From Rheinheimera sp. (lineage in GTDB: Bacteria > Pseudomonadota > Gammaproteobacteria > Enterobacterales > Alteromonadaceae), in the NCBI RefSeq assembly GCF_030824435.1, contig NZ_JAVBXS010000042.1, positions 1-51,186 on the forward strand: DNA of 51,186 nucleotides, in the 5' to 3' direction. Each line of letters begins with the position of its first letter. Positions within the stretch are counted from its first letter, which is position 1. The position numbers and the translations under genes were made by a program. The notes beneath the pieces were generated by a model. It did not search any database. It was not told the DNA's origin and saw nothing but the letters and a program-made list of their open reading frames with translations. Positions 1 through 9,303 of this stretch are shown piece by piece.

Positions 1-297
1 AAAGAGCAGAAGAAGAAGCAAAAACAGATCCAGATCAAGGAAATCAAATTCCGGCCTGGAACTGATGAAGGCGATTACCAGGTAAAACTACGCAACCTGC
101 GTCGCTTCATTGAAGAGGGTGACAAAGCTAAAGTAACGCTCCGCTACCGTGGTCGTGAAATGGCGCATCTGGACATCGGTATCGAGATGCTTAACCGGAT
201 TAAAGAAGATATGACAGATATCGCTATCTGTGAATCTTTCCCAAGCCGCGTTGAGGGTCGTCAGATGATCATGATGCTGGCCCCAAATAAGAAGTAA
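1..297 (+). CDS. infC: Translation initiation factor IF-3, C-terminal part (truncated by window edge)
   Basis: The first 98 codons read in frame from base 1 to a TAA at 295-297 (followed by a second TAA). The residues ([20 protein letters not shown] near the start, then [13 protein letters not shown] and [20 protein letters not shown]) are the C-terminal 30S-binding domain of IF-3. IF-3 binds the small ribosomal subunit, blocks premature 50S joining and checks the start codon and initiator tRNA. The N-terminal domain and the start codon lie outside the window. It is followed by rpmI and rplT, the conserved infC-rpmI-rplT order. Confidence 0.97.
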   Translation, partial: KEQKKKQKQIQIKEIKFRPGTDEGDYQVKLRNLRRFIEEGDKAKVTLRYRGREMAHLDIGIEMLNRIKEDMTDIAICESFPSRVEGRQMIMMLAPNKK

Positions 298-312
298 TAA
301 GCGCATACAAGT

Positions 313-356
313 AAAAACCCTGTCCTGCAGTGGTAACACTGTGGGATGAGGTTTTT
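313..356 (+). promoter_or_regulatory. Strong hairpin between infC and rpmI (attenuator, terminator or L20 control site)
   Basis: AAAAACC (313-319) pairs with GGTTTTT (350-356). Inside, TCCTGCAGTG (323-332) pairs with CACTGTGGGA (337-346) around a GTAA loop, with one 2x2 internal loop. The T-run makes it look like a Rho-independent terminator, but it lies between genes that are normally cotranscribed. In E. coli, L20 represses rpmI-rplT through RNA structure in this region, so an autoregulatory or attenuating role is an inference from position and shape. Confidence 0.6.
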
Positions 357-400
357 CGCCTTATTATTCGTTGTAATTAAACAATGCGAGTTATTTAACT

Positions 401-598
401 ATGCCTAAGATGAAAACCAACAAAGGCGCTGCAAAGCGCTTTAAAAAGACCGCCTCTGGTGGTTTTAAACGTAAGCAATCACATCTTCGCCACATTCTGA
501 CGAAGAAGTCTTCTAAGCGTAAGCGTCAGTTAGGTCCAAAAACGTTAGTTGCAAAAGTTGACGTCGCTGGTATCGCTCGCTGCTTGCCATACGCATAA
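401..598 (+). CDS. rpmI: 50S ribosomal protein L35
   Basis: A 65-residue, very basic protein starting [17 protein letters not shown], with [20 protein letters not shown] in the middle. Both length and sequence are typical of bacterial L35, a late-assembling 23S rRNA-binding protein of the large subunit. It lies 103 bp after infC and 16 bp before rplT. There is only a weak GAG upstream of the ATG, consistent with translational control of this cistron in relatives. Confidence 0.98.
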   Translation: MPKMKTNKGAAKRFKKTASGGFKRKQSHLRHILTKKSSKRKRQLGPKTLVAKVDVAGIARCLPYA

Positions 599-614
599 TA
601 TTTAGGAGACTGAA

Positions 615-974
615 ATGCCAAGAGTAAAACGTGGTGTGACCGCTCGCGCGCGTCACAAGAAGGTATTAAACCAGGCTAAAGGTTACTACGGTGCCCGTAG
701 CCGTGTTTATCGTGTAGCTTTCCAAGCAGTTATCAAAGCCGGCCAATACGCTTACCGTGACCGTCGTCAACGTAAACGTCAATTCCGTCAACTGTGGATC
801 GCGCGTATTAACGCTGCTTCACGTCAAAACGGTTTATCTTACAGCCGTTTCATCGATGGTCTGAAAAGAGCATCTGTTGAAATCGACCGTAAAATTCTGG
901 CTGACATCGCTGTATTCGACAAAGGCGCATTTGCTGCTTTAGTTGCGAAAGCGAAACAAGCTTTAACTGCTTAA
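615..974 (+). CDS. rplT: 50S ribosomal protein L20
   Basis: A 119-residue basic protein starting [20 protein letters not shown], with [14 protein letters not shown] and [15 protein letters not shown]. This is full-length L20, a primary 23S rRNA-binding protein needed early in 50S assembly. In Gammaproteobacteria it represses its own operon by binding the mRNA. AGGAG lies just before the ATG. It is the last gene of the operon and is followed directly by a Rho-independent terminator. Confidence 0.98.
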   Translation: MPRVKRGVTARARHKKVLNQAKGYYGARSRVYRVAFQAVIKAGQYAYRDRRQRKRQFRQLWIARINAASRQNGLSYSRFIDGLKRASVEIDRKILADIAVFDKGAFAALVAKAKQALTA

Positions 975-990
975 TTTTTAAGTAGTAGAA

Positions 991-1021
991 AAAGGCAGCT
1001 CCGGCTGCCTTTTTTGTTTTT
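991..1021 (+). terminator. Rho-independent terminator after rplT
   Basis: GGCAGC (994-999), loop TCCG, GCTGCC (1004-1009), then a T-rich tail. It lies 20 bp after the rplT stop. Confidence 0.9.
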
Positions 1022-1110
1022 GTATGATTTTGAACCTTGAGATTGTATAGCTATTGTTCAGGCCGCAGAGCTGCTTTGGGGGCAATAGCTATGTCATAGG
1101 ATAGTCGGTT

Positions 1111-1488
1111 TTAATCGACTTTTTTATCCTGTTGAGTGATATGCTGCTCAATCCGCCTGATTTTATCCATCAGTTCCCGCTGCTCTTCATCACTAAATAA
1201 ATGTTTATCTTCAACCAGATGCATAATGATATTGGCAACTATCATCGGAATAACGACAAAGATCCAAAAATGACCACATAAGATGCCAAAAATACGACCT
1301 TCAGTGGTAAGCGGGGTTAAATCACCATAACCTATAGTTAAGGACGTGACAGTGGCCCACCATAAACCATCGGCAAAAGATTTCTGTTCAATCACCGAAA
1401 AACCAAAAGCACCAATCAGCAGGCTGATGACATACAACAACAAAATAAGCCAAAGACGGTTGGCGATATAAATCAGTAGTTTTTTCAT
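1111..1488 (-). CDS. Two-transmembrane potassium channel family protein
   Basis: 125 residues from the ATG at 1488, which is preceded by AAGGCA; a 7-residue upstream extension is possible but has no better ribosome site. The first helix is [19 protein letters not shown]. Next come a pore helix and the K+ selectivity filter TIGYGD, then a second helix ([15 protein letters not shown]). A short charged tail ([16 protein letters not shown]) could be a coiled coil. This matches the Ion_trans_2 (Kir/KcsA-type) pore unit acting as a tetramer in the inner membrane. There is no RCK or nucleotide-binding domain, so gating cannot be inferred. It lies downstream of the lipoprotein gene but beyond that gene's terminator. 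Confidence 0.85.
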   Translation of the reverse strand: MKKLLIYIANRLWLILLLYVISLLIGAFGFSVIEQKSFADGLWWATVTSLTIGYGDLTPLTTEGRIFGILCGHFWIFVVIPMIVANIIMHLVEDKHLFSDEEQRELMDKIRRIEQHITQQDKKVD

Positions 1489-1507
1489 AAAAGTGCCTTT
1501 TTTGCAC

Positions 1508-1537
1508 AAAAAAAAGCTGCACTTTGCAGGTGCAGCT
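1508..1537 (-). terminator. Rho-independent terminator after the NlpE/META lipoprotein gene
   Basis: Read on the minus strand, AGCTGCAC (1537-1530) pairs with GTGCAGCT (1522-1515), followed by a T-run (plus-strand A-run 1508-1515). It separates the lipoprotein gene from the downstream channel gene. Confidence 0.8.
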
Positions 1538-1553
1538 TGTTCTGACCGTTTGA

Positions 1554-2657
1554 CTAGTTGGTTGCCGGAGCAAATTCCATAATCATGGCATTGTCTTTAA
1601 ATAACTGAAGTTTGGTTTGATTAACTTCAATGCGATCAGCGAGTTGCAGTTGTTTAGTAAATTGTTGTTCGTAAAAATTGGCATCGGCACAATGTTTCCT
1701 TGTGCTGACAACTGGCATTACTTTTAGCTGGTTGTCTTTTTGTTCATAAGAAGCATTAAAGTTATTGCAGCCGGAAAAACCAAATAGTTTATTATTTTCT
1801 GCAAACATCATGCGGATGTTCAGTTTTTGCGGCACGCCAATTTGTGACACCGAACTTAAGCGCCAGACTACACCTTGTGCTGTGCCTGGCGTTGCCTGAT
1901 TAGGGCAGGTGGCACCTGGCCAGAACTGGTCAAATTTATCGACAAATAAGGCCTGATTGTTATCCGGGCTTTTGCGTGCTGTCATGGTAGCAACAACAGA
2001 TTTACCATTGATCACAGGGTTCGTCTGATAACTGCGCATCATAGGTAAGTGATGTTGTGTCATGGCAATCTGATGACTTTCGCCGGTTTGGCAGTCAGTA
2101 AAACTGGCTTCGTTACCTTTGAGTTGATACAGACCCAATAATGGCAGGCGGCTGTCAATTTTTTGCAAATTTGGTTGACGGGTTAATGTCATGTTGTCGG
2201 CAGACACCAGAGGTTTGCCCGCTACGTCCAGCATGATCAGGTGCTGGTTGCTGGCAAACTGGAATGAAGGCATGCGCTGACGTTGAGTGGTGAAGTGCAA
2301 AGTACGTTCATCCAGTTGCCAGCTGCCTTCAATCAGCTCTACCAGATTGCGATCGATAAATTCACGGCGGGCTTCAAATTTACCGTCCTGATATAAATTG
2401 ACGTGGTAGTTCACGCCCGGACATTTTTTGCATGGCAAAGTGCCGGTAAAACTCATATCGCGGTCGATAAAAATCAAACCAAAATCTGTTGCAATAGGCT
2501 GGGCGTTATCAGAATGCACAACTTCGCCCGGCACTAATTCCGGCTTCACTTCTACTTGCTGAATATCCTGCACCGGTGCAGGTTTGGCGACCTGCTCAGG
2601 CACAACAGAACAGGCGGATAATAATAATGCGCTCAGTACTACACTGCTTTTTTTCAC
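1554..2657 (-). CDS. Outer-membrane lipoprotein with NlpE-like and META (HslJ-like) domains
   Basis: 367 residues. The N-terminus [17 protein letters not shown] carries a lipobox (LSAC), so export and lipidation at Cys16 are expected. Around residues 65-160 there is an NlpE-like barrel with the family's CxxC motif ([20 protein letters not shown]). A second stretch around 170-270 ([19 protein letters not shown]) resembles the domain that follows in longer NlpE relatives. The C-terminal third ([15 protein letters not shown], then [13 protein letters not shown]) is a META/HslJ domain. NlpE in E. coli senses surface contact and lipoprotein or copper stress and signals to Cpx; META proteins are linked to heat and antibiotic stress. 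A role in envelope stress is an inference. Confidence 0.82.
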   Translation of the reverse strand: MKKSSVVLSALLLSACSVVPEQVAKPAPVQDIQQVEVKPELVPGEVVHSDNAQPIATDFGLIFIDRDMSFTGTLPCKKCPGVNYHVNLYQDGKFEARREFIDRNLVELIEGSWQLDERTLHFTTQRQRMPSFQFASNQHLIMLDVAGKPLVSADNMTLTRQPNLQKIDSRLPLLGLYQLKGNEASFTDCQTGESHQIAMTQHHLPMMRSYQTNPVINGKSVVATMTARKSPDNNQALFVDKFDQFWPGATCPNQATPGTAQGVVWRLSSVSQIGVPQKLNIRMMFAENNKLFGFSGCNNFNASYEQKDNQLKVMPVVSTRKHCADANFYEQQFTKQLQLADRIEVNQTKLQLFKDNAMIMEFAPATN

Positions 2658-2703
2658 TTGAATAATTACCGAATGGCTAAAACTGGCGCCATTATACTGA
2701 AAC

Positions 2704-2741
2704 TGTAAAAATAGCGGCAGCGCTTTTTTTGCAGTGCCGCT
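2704..2741 (-). terminator. Rho-independent terminator after the alpha/beta hydrolase gene
   Basis: On the minus strand AGCGGCA (2741-2735) pairs with TGCCGCT (2719-2713), then ATTTTTA. It lies about 28 bp past the stop codon at 2769. Confidence 0.75.
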
Positions 2742-2768
2742 GTCTTGACAATTAGTGAGGGTGAAGAC

Positions 2769-3641
2769 TTAGTTAAAGCCCCAGTGTCTTAGCATCAGCT
2801 GTGCGGTAACTTCCGGATATTGTTGCATAAAACAATGTCCACCTGCTGTTTGTTGTGCTTCAACCACTGGATTCAGCTTTTGCCATCTGAGCAAGGCTTT
2901 ATGCACAAAAGGGTAAGTCTCGCGGCCGTAGATCACCAAAGTTGCTGCACAAGGTTTTTTTAATGCCTGCCATAAGCCTTTGGGATAAGACGAGAAGATT
3001 TCGGCTTCGCGTTCTGGTTTACATTTTAGCTTTACGCCTTCCTTATGATGTAGTGCATGTTCGATATATGCTGCAAGGGCGTCCGGTTGCCAGCCACGAA
3101 ACATACCTCTGTTGGTCAGATAATGCTCGACAGTTAACCTGTCGGGCCAATATTGCCGGCGTTTTAACGCTTTTTTAGCCATGGGATTGTGGCGGTAGAG
3201 TCCAAGTAAGTCTAATGCCTGCATGGACTTAAGTAACAAAGGCGGAAACAGCACAGGGTCCAGCAATATCACCTGATGAAAAATTTGTGTATCTGCTGCA
3301 TTCATCAATGCAGTGAGTACACCACCAAAACTATGGCCACAACCATAAACCTGCACCTGACCAAATAAATGCAAATGGGCCTTGAGCGCAGCCGAAGCCA
3401 GCTCAGCACTTTGATTCCAACCGATAAAAGCACCGCCATGATCGCTGTCACCGTGACCCTGCGCATCTGATAAGAAAAAATCAAAATAGGGTGCCAGTTG
3501 CCGTAACAAAGGCTGGTACATCAGACTGCAATAGCCGTTGCCATGCAGCAGATGCAACAGAGGTTTGCCGCTGGGGACACTGTGATGACCTCTTAAGGTA
3601 AAGCCGTAGCGGCTTGGATAGCTCCATGGAATAAGTTGCAC
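2769..3641 (-). CDS. Alpha/beta-fold hydrolase
   Basis: 290 residues with the alpha/beta hydrolase signature: oxyanion motif LLHGNGYC (about 31-38), acidic turn DAQGHGDSD (about 59-67), nucleophile elbow GCGHSFGGV (Ser about 104) and a C-terminal His in GGHCFMQQYPE. No signal peptide is visible, so it is probably cytoplasmic. The start chosen is GTG at 3641, preceded by GAGAAAG; the next internal Met would cut into the fold. The substrate cannot be told from sequence; esterase, lipase or C-C hydrolase are all possible. It stands alone between terminators. Confidence 0.8.
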   Translation of the reverse strand: MQLIPWSYPSRYGFTLRGHHSVPSGKPLLHLLHGNGYCSLMYQPLLRQLAPYFDFFLSDAQGHGDSDHGGAFIGWNQSAELASAALKAHLHLFGQVQVYGCGHSFGGVLTALMNAADTQIFHQVILLDPVLFPPLLLKSMQALDLLGLYRHNPMAKKALKRRQYWPDRLTVEHYLTNRGMFRGWQPDALAAYIEHALHHKEGVKLKCKPEREAEIFSSYPKGLWQALKKPCAATLVIYGRETYPFVHKALLRWQKLNPVVEAQQTAGGHCFMQQYPEVTAQLMLRHWGFN

Positions 3642-4019
3642 AACACTTTCTCAAGTAAAAACTCTAATGAAACCTTGCCATGTTTTCCCTGCCGCGGCAA
3701 CATTTCAATGCAACTAACAAAACCTGAGTCTATACATAAGGTTGTGCTGGGAGTAGATACACAGCTTATCGCAGTTGTGTAGTACCGGGTCTGTTCCAAC
3801 CAGCAAAAGCATGGTCATGACAGCATTTGCCAGCGTGGTGTTTTTTTTCCTTATTGGCAATTATCACCTGAGGTCAAGGTGTAGCTCTGTTGGGGTTTTT
3901 GCAGTTGTTAACGTATTTAGCGTTACCAATTCAACTAAATAAAAAAACCACCCACTGTAAACAGAAGGGTGGTTTTTATCCTTCACGACCGTCTTAAACC
4001 GGCCGGATACAAAATGTTA
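3642..4019. other. Intergenic stretch without a convincing gene
   Basis: 378 bp between the hydrolase start and the TonB receptor stop. It must hold the promoter of the minus-strand hydrolase gene and, at 3941-3977, the receptor gene's terminator. The only open frame (3593-3799, minus) overlaps the hydrolase N-terminus and has no recognisable features. I see no RNA gene. Confidence 0.5.
3941..3977 (-). terminator. Bidirectional-type terminator after the TonB receptor gene
   Basis: AAACCACCC (3945-3953) pairs with GGGTGGTTT (3967-3975), with A-run and T-run flanks on either side. It lies about 43 bp beyond the receptor stop at 4020. Confidence 0.85.
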
Positions 4020-6638
4020 TCAGAAGTTGTAAGTTAAACGAGCGTAATAGAATCCGCCGTTAAAACCCATGACTGTTGTTGTTGGGTATTTTGCACCCAA
4101 AACTTCAGCCCAGCGGTTCTCGTCTGGTACTTCATCAAACAGGTTGTTAGCACCAATGGCCAGGTTGTAGCTTTCGTTGAAGCTGTAGTTCACTTCAACA
4201 TCAACAGTTTGCTCCGCACCTAAGAACAGCGGTAAACCATCGTCTTCAACCCGTAAAGCACCTGAGTCAGCATGGTCTTCAAAATAAGAACCGTAGTGAT
4301 TCAGACGGATAAAACCACCAACTTCACCCCAGTTCTGGCTGACCGTGAAGCTGCCACGAACTTTTGGTAAACCATCTTCAATTTGTTTTACTTTGGCTTC
4401 GTTGATGTTGCGCAGCACAACCGGATTGCCATCACCATCGACACCAGGTCTTTCGGTGATACGGTCAACTTCAGTTTTGTTGTAGTTTACAGCAAGGGCA
4501 AAAGTGGTACGGCCACCCATTAAATCGGCACTGTAGTTAGCAACAAAATCAACACCCTGAGTTGTGGTGTCGAAGTCATTGGTAAAATATTTAACGCCGG
4601 CGAAACTGGTTGCATCAGCAACACCCAGATTTAACAAAGCCTGAATATCGGCTGGTGTTAAAGTTTGAGATGAAGACTGACTGATACGATCTTCCACTTC
4701 AATACGGTAATAATCCAGCGTGGCGTAGAAGTCGTCAACTTCAACCACAGTACCAAATGAATAGTTGGTAGACTCTTCCGGTGTTAAGGCTTTACCGCCT
4801 TTAAGCACAGAGATAGGGTGAGTTGGTGGCAAAGTTGCATTGTCCACTAAACCCTGGCCTGCTGCAAAAGAGGTGGTCACGTTACGAACCATAGACTGAC
4901 CAATGGTTGGTGCACGGAAACCGGTGCTGACAGCACCCCGTAACGCCATCTCGTCTGTTGCCTGGAAGCGACCTGTTAATTTTGCATTGGTTGTCGTACC
5001 AAAATCTTCATAATTTTCATAACGAAGTGCAAAATCAGAACGGAATCTTTCAGAGAACTCAGCGCCAAATTCGGTGTAAGCGGCATAGTTATAACGGTTA
5101 AATGAACCTGCGTCATCTGGTTTAAAACCAGGGAAACCGTTAGAACCAATACCAAAACCTTGTGAAGCTAATGGGCCTACTTCAAAAGAGTTTTTGTCAC
5201 CGGCATAAATTTCGAAGGTATCAATGCGGTATTCCAGACCACCGGCAACAGCCAGCGGATACGGCAGTGCATCAACTTCAATCAGTTTATTCATGTCGTA
5301 GTTGATAGCTTGTTCCTGCTGTACATATTTACCAGCATTAAAGTCCCGTGGTGTACGCGGACCCATTGAAGCATTGATGGTGTTATTGATATAAAACTCA
5401 ACTTCACTGCGACCATAAGTGCTGCTTAAGTCGAAGAACCAGCCATTATCCAGCTCGCCTTTCAGACCACCAGCTAAAGCACCGTCAGTCACTATGCCAC
5501 CAAATTTCGGTGTAAAACCGCCAGGCAGCATAGAGAAAAACGTAAAGCAGTGGGAAGGCAGCGCTTTTACTTTCGCCGTGACCTGGCTGTAATTCAGACC
5601 CTGGATATCCACATTACTACATTCGCCTTTGCTGGCATCCAGATTGCCTACTAACAGGGAATCGCCGCCGTCATTTGAATAAACACCGCCGCGGGTTTGT
5701 GGGTTACGGAAATAAAAACCGCCTTCCACGTTACGCTGGGCGAAGTTACCAAAGGCATAAAACTCTTTGTTTTTAGCAACTTCTAAACCGATGTTACCAA
5801 AAACTTTAAAATCACGTTTAAATTCAGGTGAGCCCCAAACTTGCGCAGGATCAGCAATTTGTGTATTGCCGTTGGCCGCTAAGCCAGCTGCGTCACCACG
5901 TTGTACTGAACGGCTGGTTGGGTCAGATTGTTTAAATTCAGTACTGAAGTTGGCAAAACCATTATCAGTAAAAGGTAAACCTATGTTGGCTGAAACCTGG
6001 CGTAAATCGCCGTCGCCGTCATAATGCTGGCCGGTTTTTAATTCAACAGCACCACCTTCGCTGGCGTCTTTTAAACGGAAGTTAATCACACCGGCGATAG
6101 CATCAGAGCCGTATTGAGCTGCAGCACCATCCCGCAGGATTTCCACTTGTTTTAACGCAATAGATGGGATCACGGAAATATCCGGACCTTGAGAACCATC
6201 TGATAAACCGCTGCCTAAGAAAGTGATAACTGCAGAGCGGTGACGGCGTTTGCCGTTTACCAATACCAGAGTGCTATCTGGTGGCAGGCCACGAAGGTTA
6301 GCAGGGCGGACTAAAGTGGAAGCATCGTTGATTGGTTGGCTATTGACGTTAAAGGAGGGAACTACGGAACTCATCAGGGTCATCATGTCACTTGGGCCGG
6401 CCTTCACAAATTCGTCGGCGCTGATGACATCAACCGGGACTGCGGAGTCACCGACTGAGCGTGGCGCCCCACGGGAGCCTACCACCACAATTTTTTCAAC
6501 CTCTTCGGTTTTTTGAGCTTCTGCTGCGTCCTGTGCAACAACACCAAAGCTGGCACTACTTAACATCAACAGGGCACTACCGGTTAGCGCAAACTTAATT
6601 CCTGCCGCAAGCGGCTGAAGTTTTGTCTTATTTTTCAT
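4020..6638 (-). CDS. TonB-dependent outer-membrane receptor
   Basis: 872 residues. A signal peptide (KFALTGSALLMLSSASFG) ends near the AQDA at residue 36. A TonB box-like EKIVVVGSR follows at about 48-56, then the plug domain (residues about 60-185; NLRGLPPDSTLVLVNGKRR, VEILRDGAAAQYGSDAIAGV) and a 22-strand barrel ending in the outer-membrane signature ARLTYNF. Such receptors import scarce ligands using energy from TonB-ExbBD. The ligand is not readable, but divergent transcription from a secreted dipeptidyl-peptidase suggests peptides or amino acid derivatives. The family includes many receptors annotated for siderophores or cobalamin, so that alternative remains. Confidence 0.93.
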   Translation of the reverse strand: MKNKTKLQPLAAGIKFALTGSALLMLSSASFGVVAQDAAEAQKTEEVEKIVVVGSRGAPRSVGDSAVPVDVISADEFVKAGPSDMMTLMSSVVPSFNVNSQPINDASTLVRPANLRGLPPDSTLVLVNGKRRHRSAVITFLGSGLSDGSQGPDISVIPSIALKQVEILRDGAAAQYGSDAIAGVINFRLKDASEGGAVELKTGQHYDGDGDLRQVSANIGLPFTDNGFANFSTEFKQSDPTSRSVQRGDAAGLAANGNTQIADPAQVWGSPEFKRDFKVFGNIGLEVAKNKEFYAFGNFAQRNVEGGFYFRNPQTRGGVYSNDGGDSLLVGNLDASKGECSNVDIQGLNYSQVTAKVKALPSHCFTFFSMLPGGFTPKFGGIVTDGALAGGLKGELDNGWFFDLSSTYGRSEVEFYINNTINASMGPRTPRDFNAGKYVQQEQAINYDMNKLIEVDALPYPLAVAGGLEYRIDTFEIYAGDKNSFEVGPLASQGFGIGSNGFPGFKPDDAGSFNRYNYAAYTEFGAEFSERFRSDFALRYENYEDFGTTTNAKLTGRFQATDEMALRGAVSTGFRAPTIGQSMVRNVTTSFAAGQGLVDNATLPPTHPISVLKGGKALTPEESTNYSFGTVVEVDDFYATLDYYRIEVEDRISQSSSQTLTPADIQALLNLGVADATSFAGVKYFTNDFDTTTQGVDFVANYSADLMGGRTTFALAVNYNKTEVDRITERPGVDGDGNPVVLRNINEAKVKQIEDGLPKVRGSFTVSQNWGEVGGFIRLNHYGSYFEDHADSGALRVEDDGLPLFLGAEQTVDVEVNYSFNESYNLAIGANNLFDEVPDENRWAEVLGAKYPTTTVMGFNGGFYYARLTYNF

Positions 6639-6936
6639 AATTATGCCTTTTAATCCTGGATCGTTTTGTACGGCTCGTTTTATCTGTGTGAGCTCGTGAA
6701 CTAACTTATGGCAAATTTGTCCTTTTGTCCAACCTGTAAAATGCCCTTATCGTCTCAAAACTGTTGCAGAATATTCTCATTGTCTTGTGTTTGATTTCGG
6801 GATTTGCCCGTCAATGAAGGCTTACAGCCTCATTTTGAGCGTTTCAACGGTATTAATCTTTGACTGGACGGATTTGATTGAAAAAAATAATTCTGTGGCG
6901 TTAGATAGAAGTCCTTCATTGTTTTCAGGATTTTTT
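6639..6936. promoter_or_regulatory. Divergent control region of the TonB receptor and dipeptidyl-peptidase genes
   Basis: 298 bp separate the two start codons, so both promoters must lie here. Plus-strand TTGTCC at about 6726 followed 17 bp later by TATCGT is a weak promoter candidate for the peptidase. I see no clear operator palindrome. An open frame upstream of the peptidase ATG (from 6787) has no signal peptide or family match and is treated as leader. Confidence 0.45.
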
Positions 6937-9156
6937 ATGACTTCCTCTTTATCTACCGGTTTGACTGTGCTTGCGGCGGCAAGCTTCTCTGCTGGTGTTT
7001 GTGCTAAACAGCTTGAGCTGAATGTGCTTTTTGCCGATCCGTCCTTAAGTGGCACAGCGCCAAAGTCGCTGAGTTATTCGCCGGACGGCAGTCGTGTGAC
7101 TTACCTTAAAGGCAAAAACACCGATGCCAACCGGTTGGATTTATGGCAATACCAGGTTAAAACCGGCAAACATAGTGTGCTGGTGGATTCAGACAGTCTG
7201 TTCAGTGGTCCTGAAACATTGTCAGATGAAGAGAAAGCGCGGCGTGAACGTTTGCGGTTATTTGCCAGCGGTATTGTCAGTTATAGCTGGTCTAAAGATG
7301 GCAAAGCTTTGTTATTTCCGCTAAACGGCGATTTGTATTATTACGATCTGGCGAAAAACAAAGCCCGTAAACTGACCGAAACGGCTGAGTTTGAAACTGA
7401 CGCCCAGATCAGTCCAAAAGGGCGTTTTGTGTCTTTTGTCCGTGAACAGAATATATATGTGCTTGATTTAAAAAGCGGAAAAGAGCTGCAGCTGACGACA
7501 GATGGCAAAGGCACGGTAAAAAATGGTATGGCCGAGTTTGTGGCGCAGGAAGAAATGGCGCGCATGACCGGCTATTGGTGGGCACCGGATGACAGCAAAA
7601 TTGCTTTTACCCAGTTTGACGATGTGAATGTGCCACAGGTGCTGCGCAATGAAATTTATGCCGATGAAATAAAACTATATAACCAGCGTTATCCGTATGC
7701 CGGTGCCAATAATGTCAGTATCAGATTGGGTGTTGTCGCTTTATCCGGGCAAGGGGTGAACTGGCTCGACCTTGGTCAGGAAAAAGATATTTATCTGCCA
7801 AGAGTGCAGTGGACAGAAAATCCGAATCAGCTGACTTATCAGTGGCAAAGCCGCAACCAGCAACAGCTGGAACTGAGACTGGTAGATTTAACCACACAAC
7901 AGCAAAAAACCTTATTAACCGAACAAAGCAAAACCTGGCTTAACCTCCATGACGATTTACACTTTTTTAAAGATAAACAACGACTTATCTGGGCCTCTGA
8001 GCGCGACGGCTATAAACATTTGTATTTGTATCAGCTGGATGGCGGCGCAGCGACTCAACTGACGTCAGGTCAATGGGTGGTGAATAAAATTGAATCAGTG
8101 GACGAAAAAAACGGTCTGGTCTATTTCACTGGCCGCAAGGACACAGTGCTGGAAAACCATTTGTATCGTTTGAGACTCAAAGACCTCCATATCGACCGTC
8201 TGACAACACCAGGCGCCAGCCATGCAGTTGTTGTCGCCGAAGATGGTAGTGGTTTTCTGGACAGTTATTCAGCAGTCAACAGCCTGCCTAAGGTACAGCT
8301 GAATGACAGCACAGGCAAAACCCTGACCGTGCTTGAAGCAAATGAATTAACAGCACAACATCCGTTAACACCCTACTGGCCGGAGCTTGTCCAGCCGCGC
8401 TTTGGCACCTTAACAGCAAAAGATGGCCAGACTTTACATTACCGCGTGTTTGAACCGAAAAATCTCGATAACAACAAAAAACATCCGGTGATTGTCAGTG
8501 TGTATGGTGGTCCCGGTGCACAAAGGGTGACCAATAGCTGGAGTGGCAAAGACTTATATTTCCACTACATGGCACAACGTGGTTATATCGTGTTTCAGCT
8601 CGACAACCGTGGTTCTGAAAACCGTGGCAAGAAATTTGAAGATCCGATCTACCAACAGCTCGGTGTTGTTGAAATCGAAGATCAAATTACCGGTGTCGAA
8701 TATTTACGTACTTTGCCTTACGTCGATCCGAAAAAAATAGGGGTGTATGGCCACAGTTATGGTGGTTACATGGCCATTATGGCGATGTTTAAAGCTTCGG
8801 ATTATTTTGCCGCCGGTGTTTCAGGTGCCCCTGTGACCGACTGGACTTTATATGACACCCACTATACAGAACGCTATTTGGGTCATCCGGCGCAAAACGC
8901 CAAAGGTTATCAGCAAAGTTCGGTATTTCCTTACAGCGACGGTTTAACAGGCTCATTACTGATTTATCACGGTATGGCAGACGATAACGTGTTGTTTAGT
9001 AACAGTACCAAGCTGTTTTCTGAATTACAGCAAAAAGGCAAAATGTTTGAAATGATGACATACCCTGGTAGCAAACATGCGATGTTTGGTCAGCAGGTGC
9101 AAACCCATTTACATCAAACTATTACGGCATTTTTTGACCGGACCCTTATGCATTAA
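6937..9156 (+). CDS. Dipeptidyl-peptidase IV family serine peptidase (S9B)
   Basis: 739 residues from the ATG at 6937, chosen because CAGGA precedes it and a signal peptide (STGLTVLAAASFSAGVCAK) follows; the frame is open 50 codons further upstream. The N-terminal part is a beta-propeller (DPPIV N-terminal region) with repeated blades such as SYSWSKDGKALLFPLNGDLY. The C-terminal alpha/beta hydrolase domain has the nucleophile GHSYGGYM (Ser about 607), the Asp in GMADDNV and the His in SKHAMFG (about 714). These enzymes remove Xaa-Pro or Xaa-Ala dipeptides from peptide N-termini, here probably in the periplasm. The divergent TonB receptor gene points to a shared role in peptide use. Confidence 0.93.
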   Translation: MTSSLSTGLTVLAAASFSAGVCAKQLELNVLFADPSLSGTAPKSLSYSPDGSRVTYLKGKNTDANRLDLWQYQVKTGKHSVLVDSDSLFSGPETLSDEEKARRERLRLFASGIVSYSWSKDGKALLFPLNGDLYYYDLAKNKARKLTETAEFETDAQISPKGRFVSFVREQNIYVLDLKSGKELQLTTDGKGTVKNGMAEFVAQEEMARMTGYWWAPDDSKIAFTQFDDVNVPQVLRNEIYADEIKLYNQRYPYAGANNVSIRLGVVALSGQGVNWLDLGQEKDIYLPRVQWTENPNQLTYQWQSRNQQQLELRLVDLTTQQQKTLLTEQSKTWLNLHDDLHFFKDKQRLIWASERDGYKHLYLYQLDGGAATQLTSGQWVVNKIESVDEKNGLVYFTGRKDTVLENHLYRLRLKDLHIDRLTTPGASHAVVVAEDGSGFLDSYSAVNSLPKVQLNDSTGKTLTVLEANELTAQHPLTPYWPELVQPRFGTLTAKDGQTLHYRVFEPKNLDNNKKHPVIVSVYGGPGAQRVTNSWSGKDLYFHYMAQRGYIVFQLDNRGSENRGKKFEDPIYQQLGVVEIEDQITGVEYLRTLPYVDPKKIGVYGHSYGGYMAIMAMFKASDYFAAGVSGAPVTDWTLYDTHYTERYLGHPAQNAKGYQQSSVFPYSDGLTGSLLIYHGMADDNVLFSNSTKLFSELQQKGKMFEMMTYPGSKHAMFGQQVQTHLHQTITAFFDRTLMH

Positions 9157-9183
9157 GAGTGGTATAAGGTCTATTACCATCAT

Positions 9184-9214
9184 AAAAAACGGTCAGCTTG
9201 CTGACCGTTTTTTT
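9184..9214 (+). terminator. Rho-independent terminator after the dipeptidyl-peptidase gene
   Basis: AAAAAACGGTCAG (9184-9196), loop CTTG, then CTGACCGTTTTTTT (9201-9214): a perfect stem with a T-run, 28 bp after the stop. Confidence 0.93.
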
Positions 9215-9303
9215 ACCACTGAGCTTTTAAGCAATCCTGGCATAATGATGTGTTTTGGAGGAAAAACCGCTGGTTATGCCACAAAATTTCAGTGCTGATG
9301 CTG

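Noticed and set aside
6787-6936. 50-codon N-terminal extension of the dipeptidyl-peptidase
   Set aside because: It would bury the signal peptide starting at 6937; the ATG at 6937 has CAGGA upstream.
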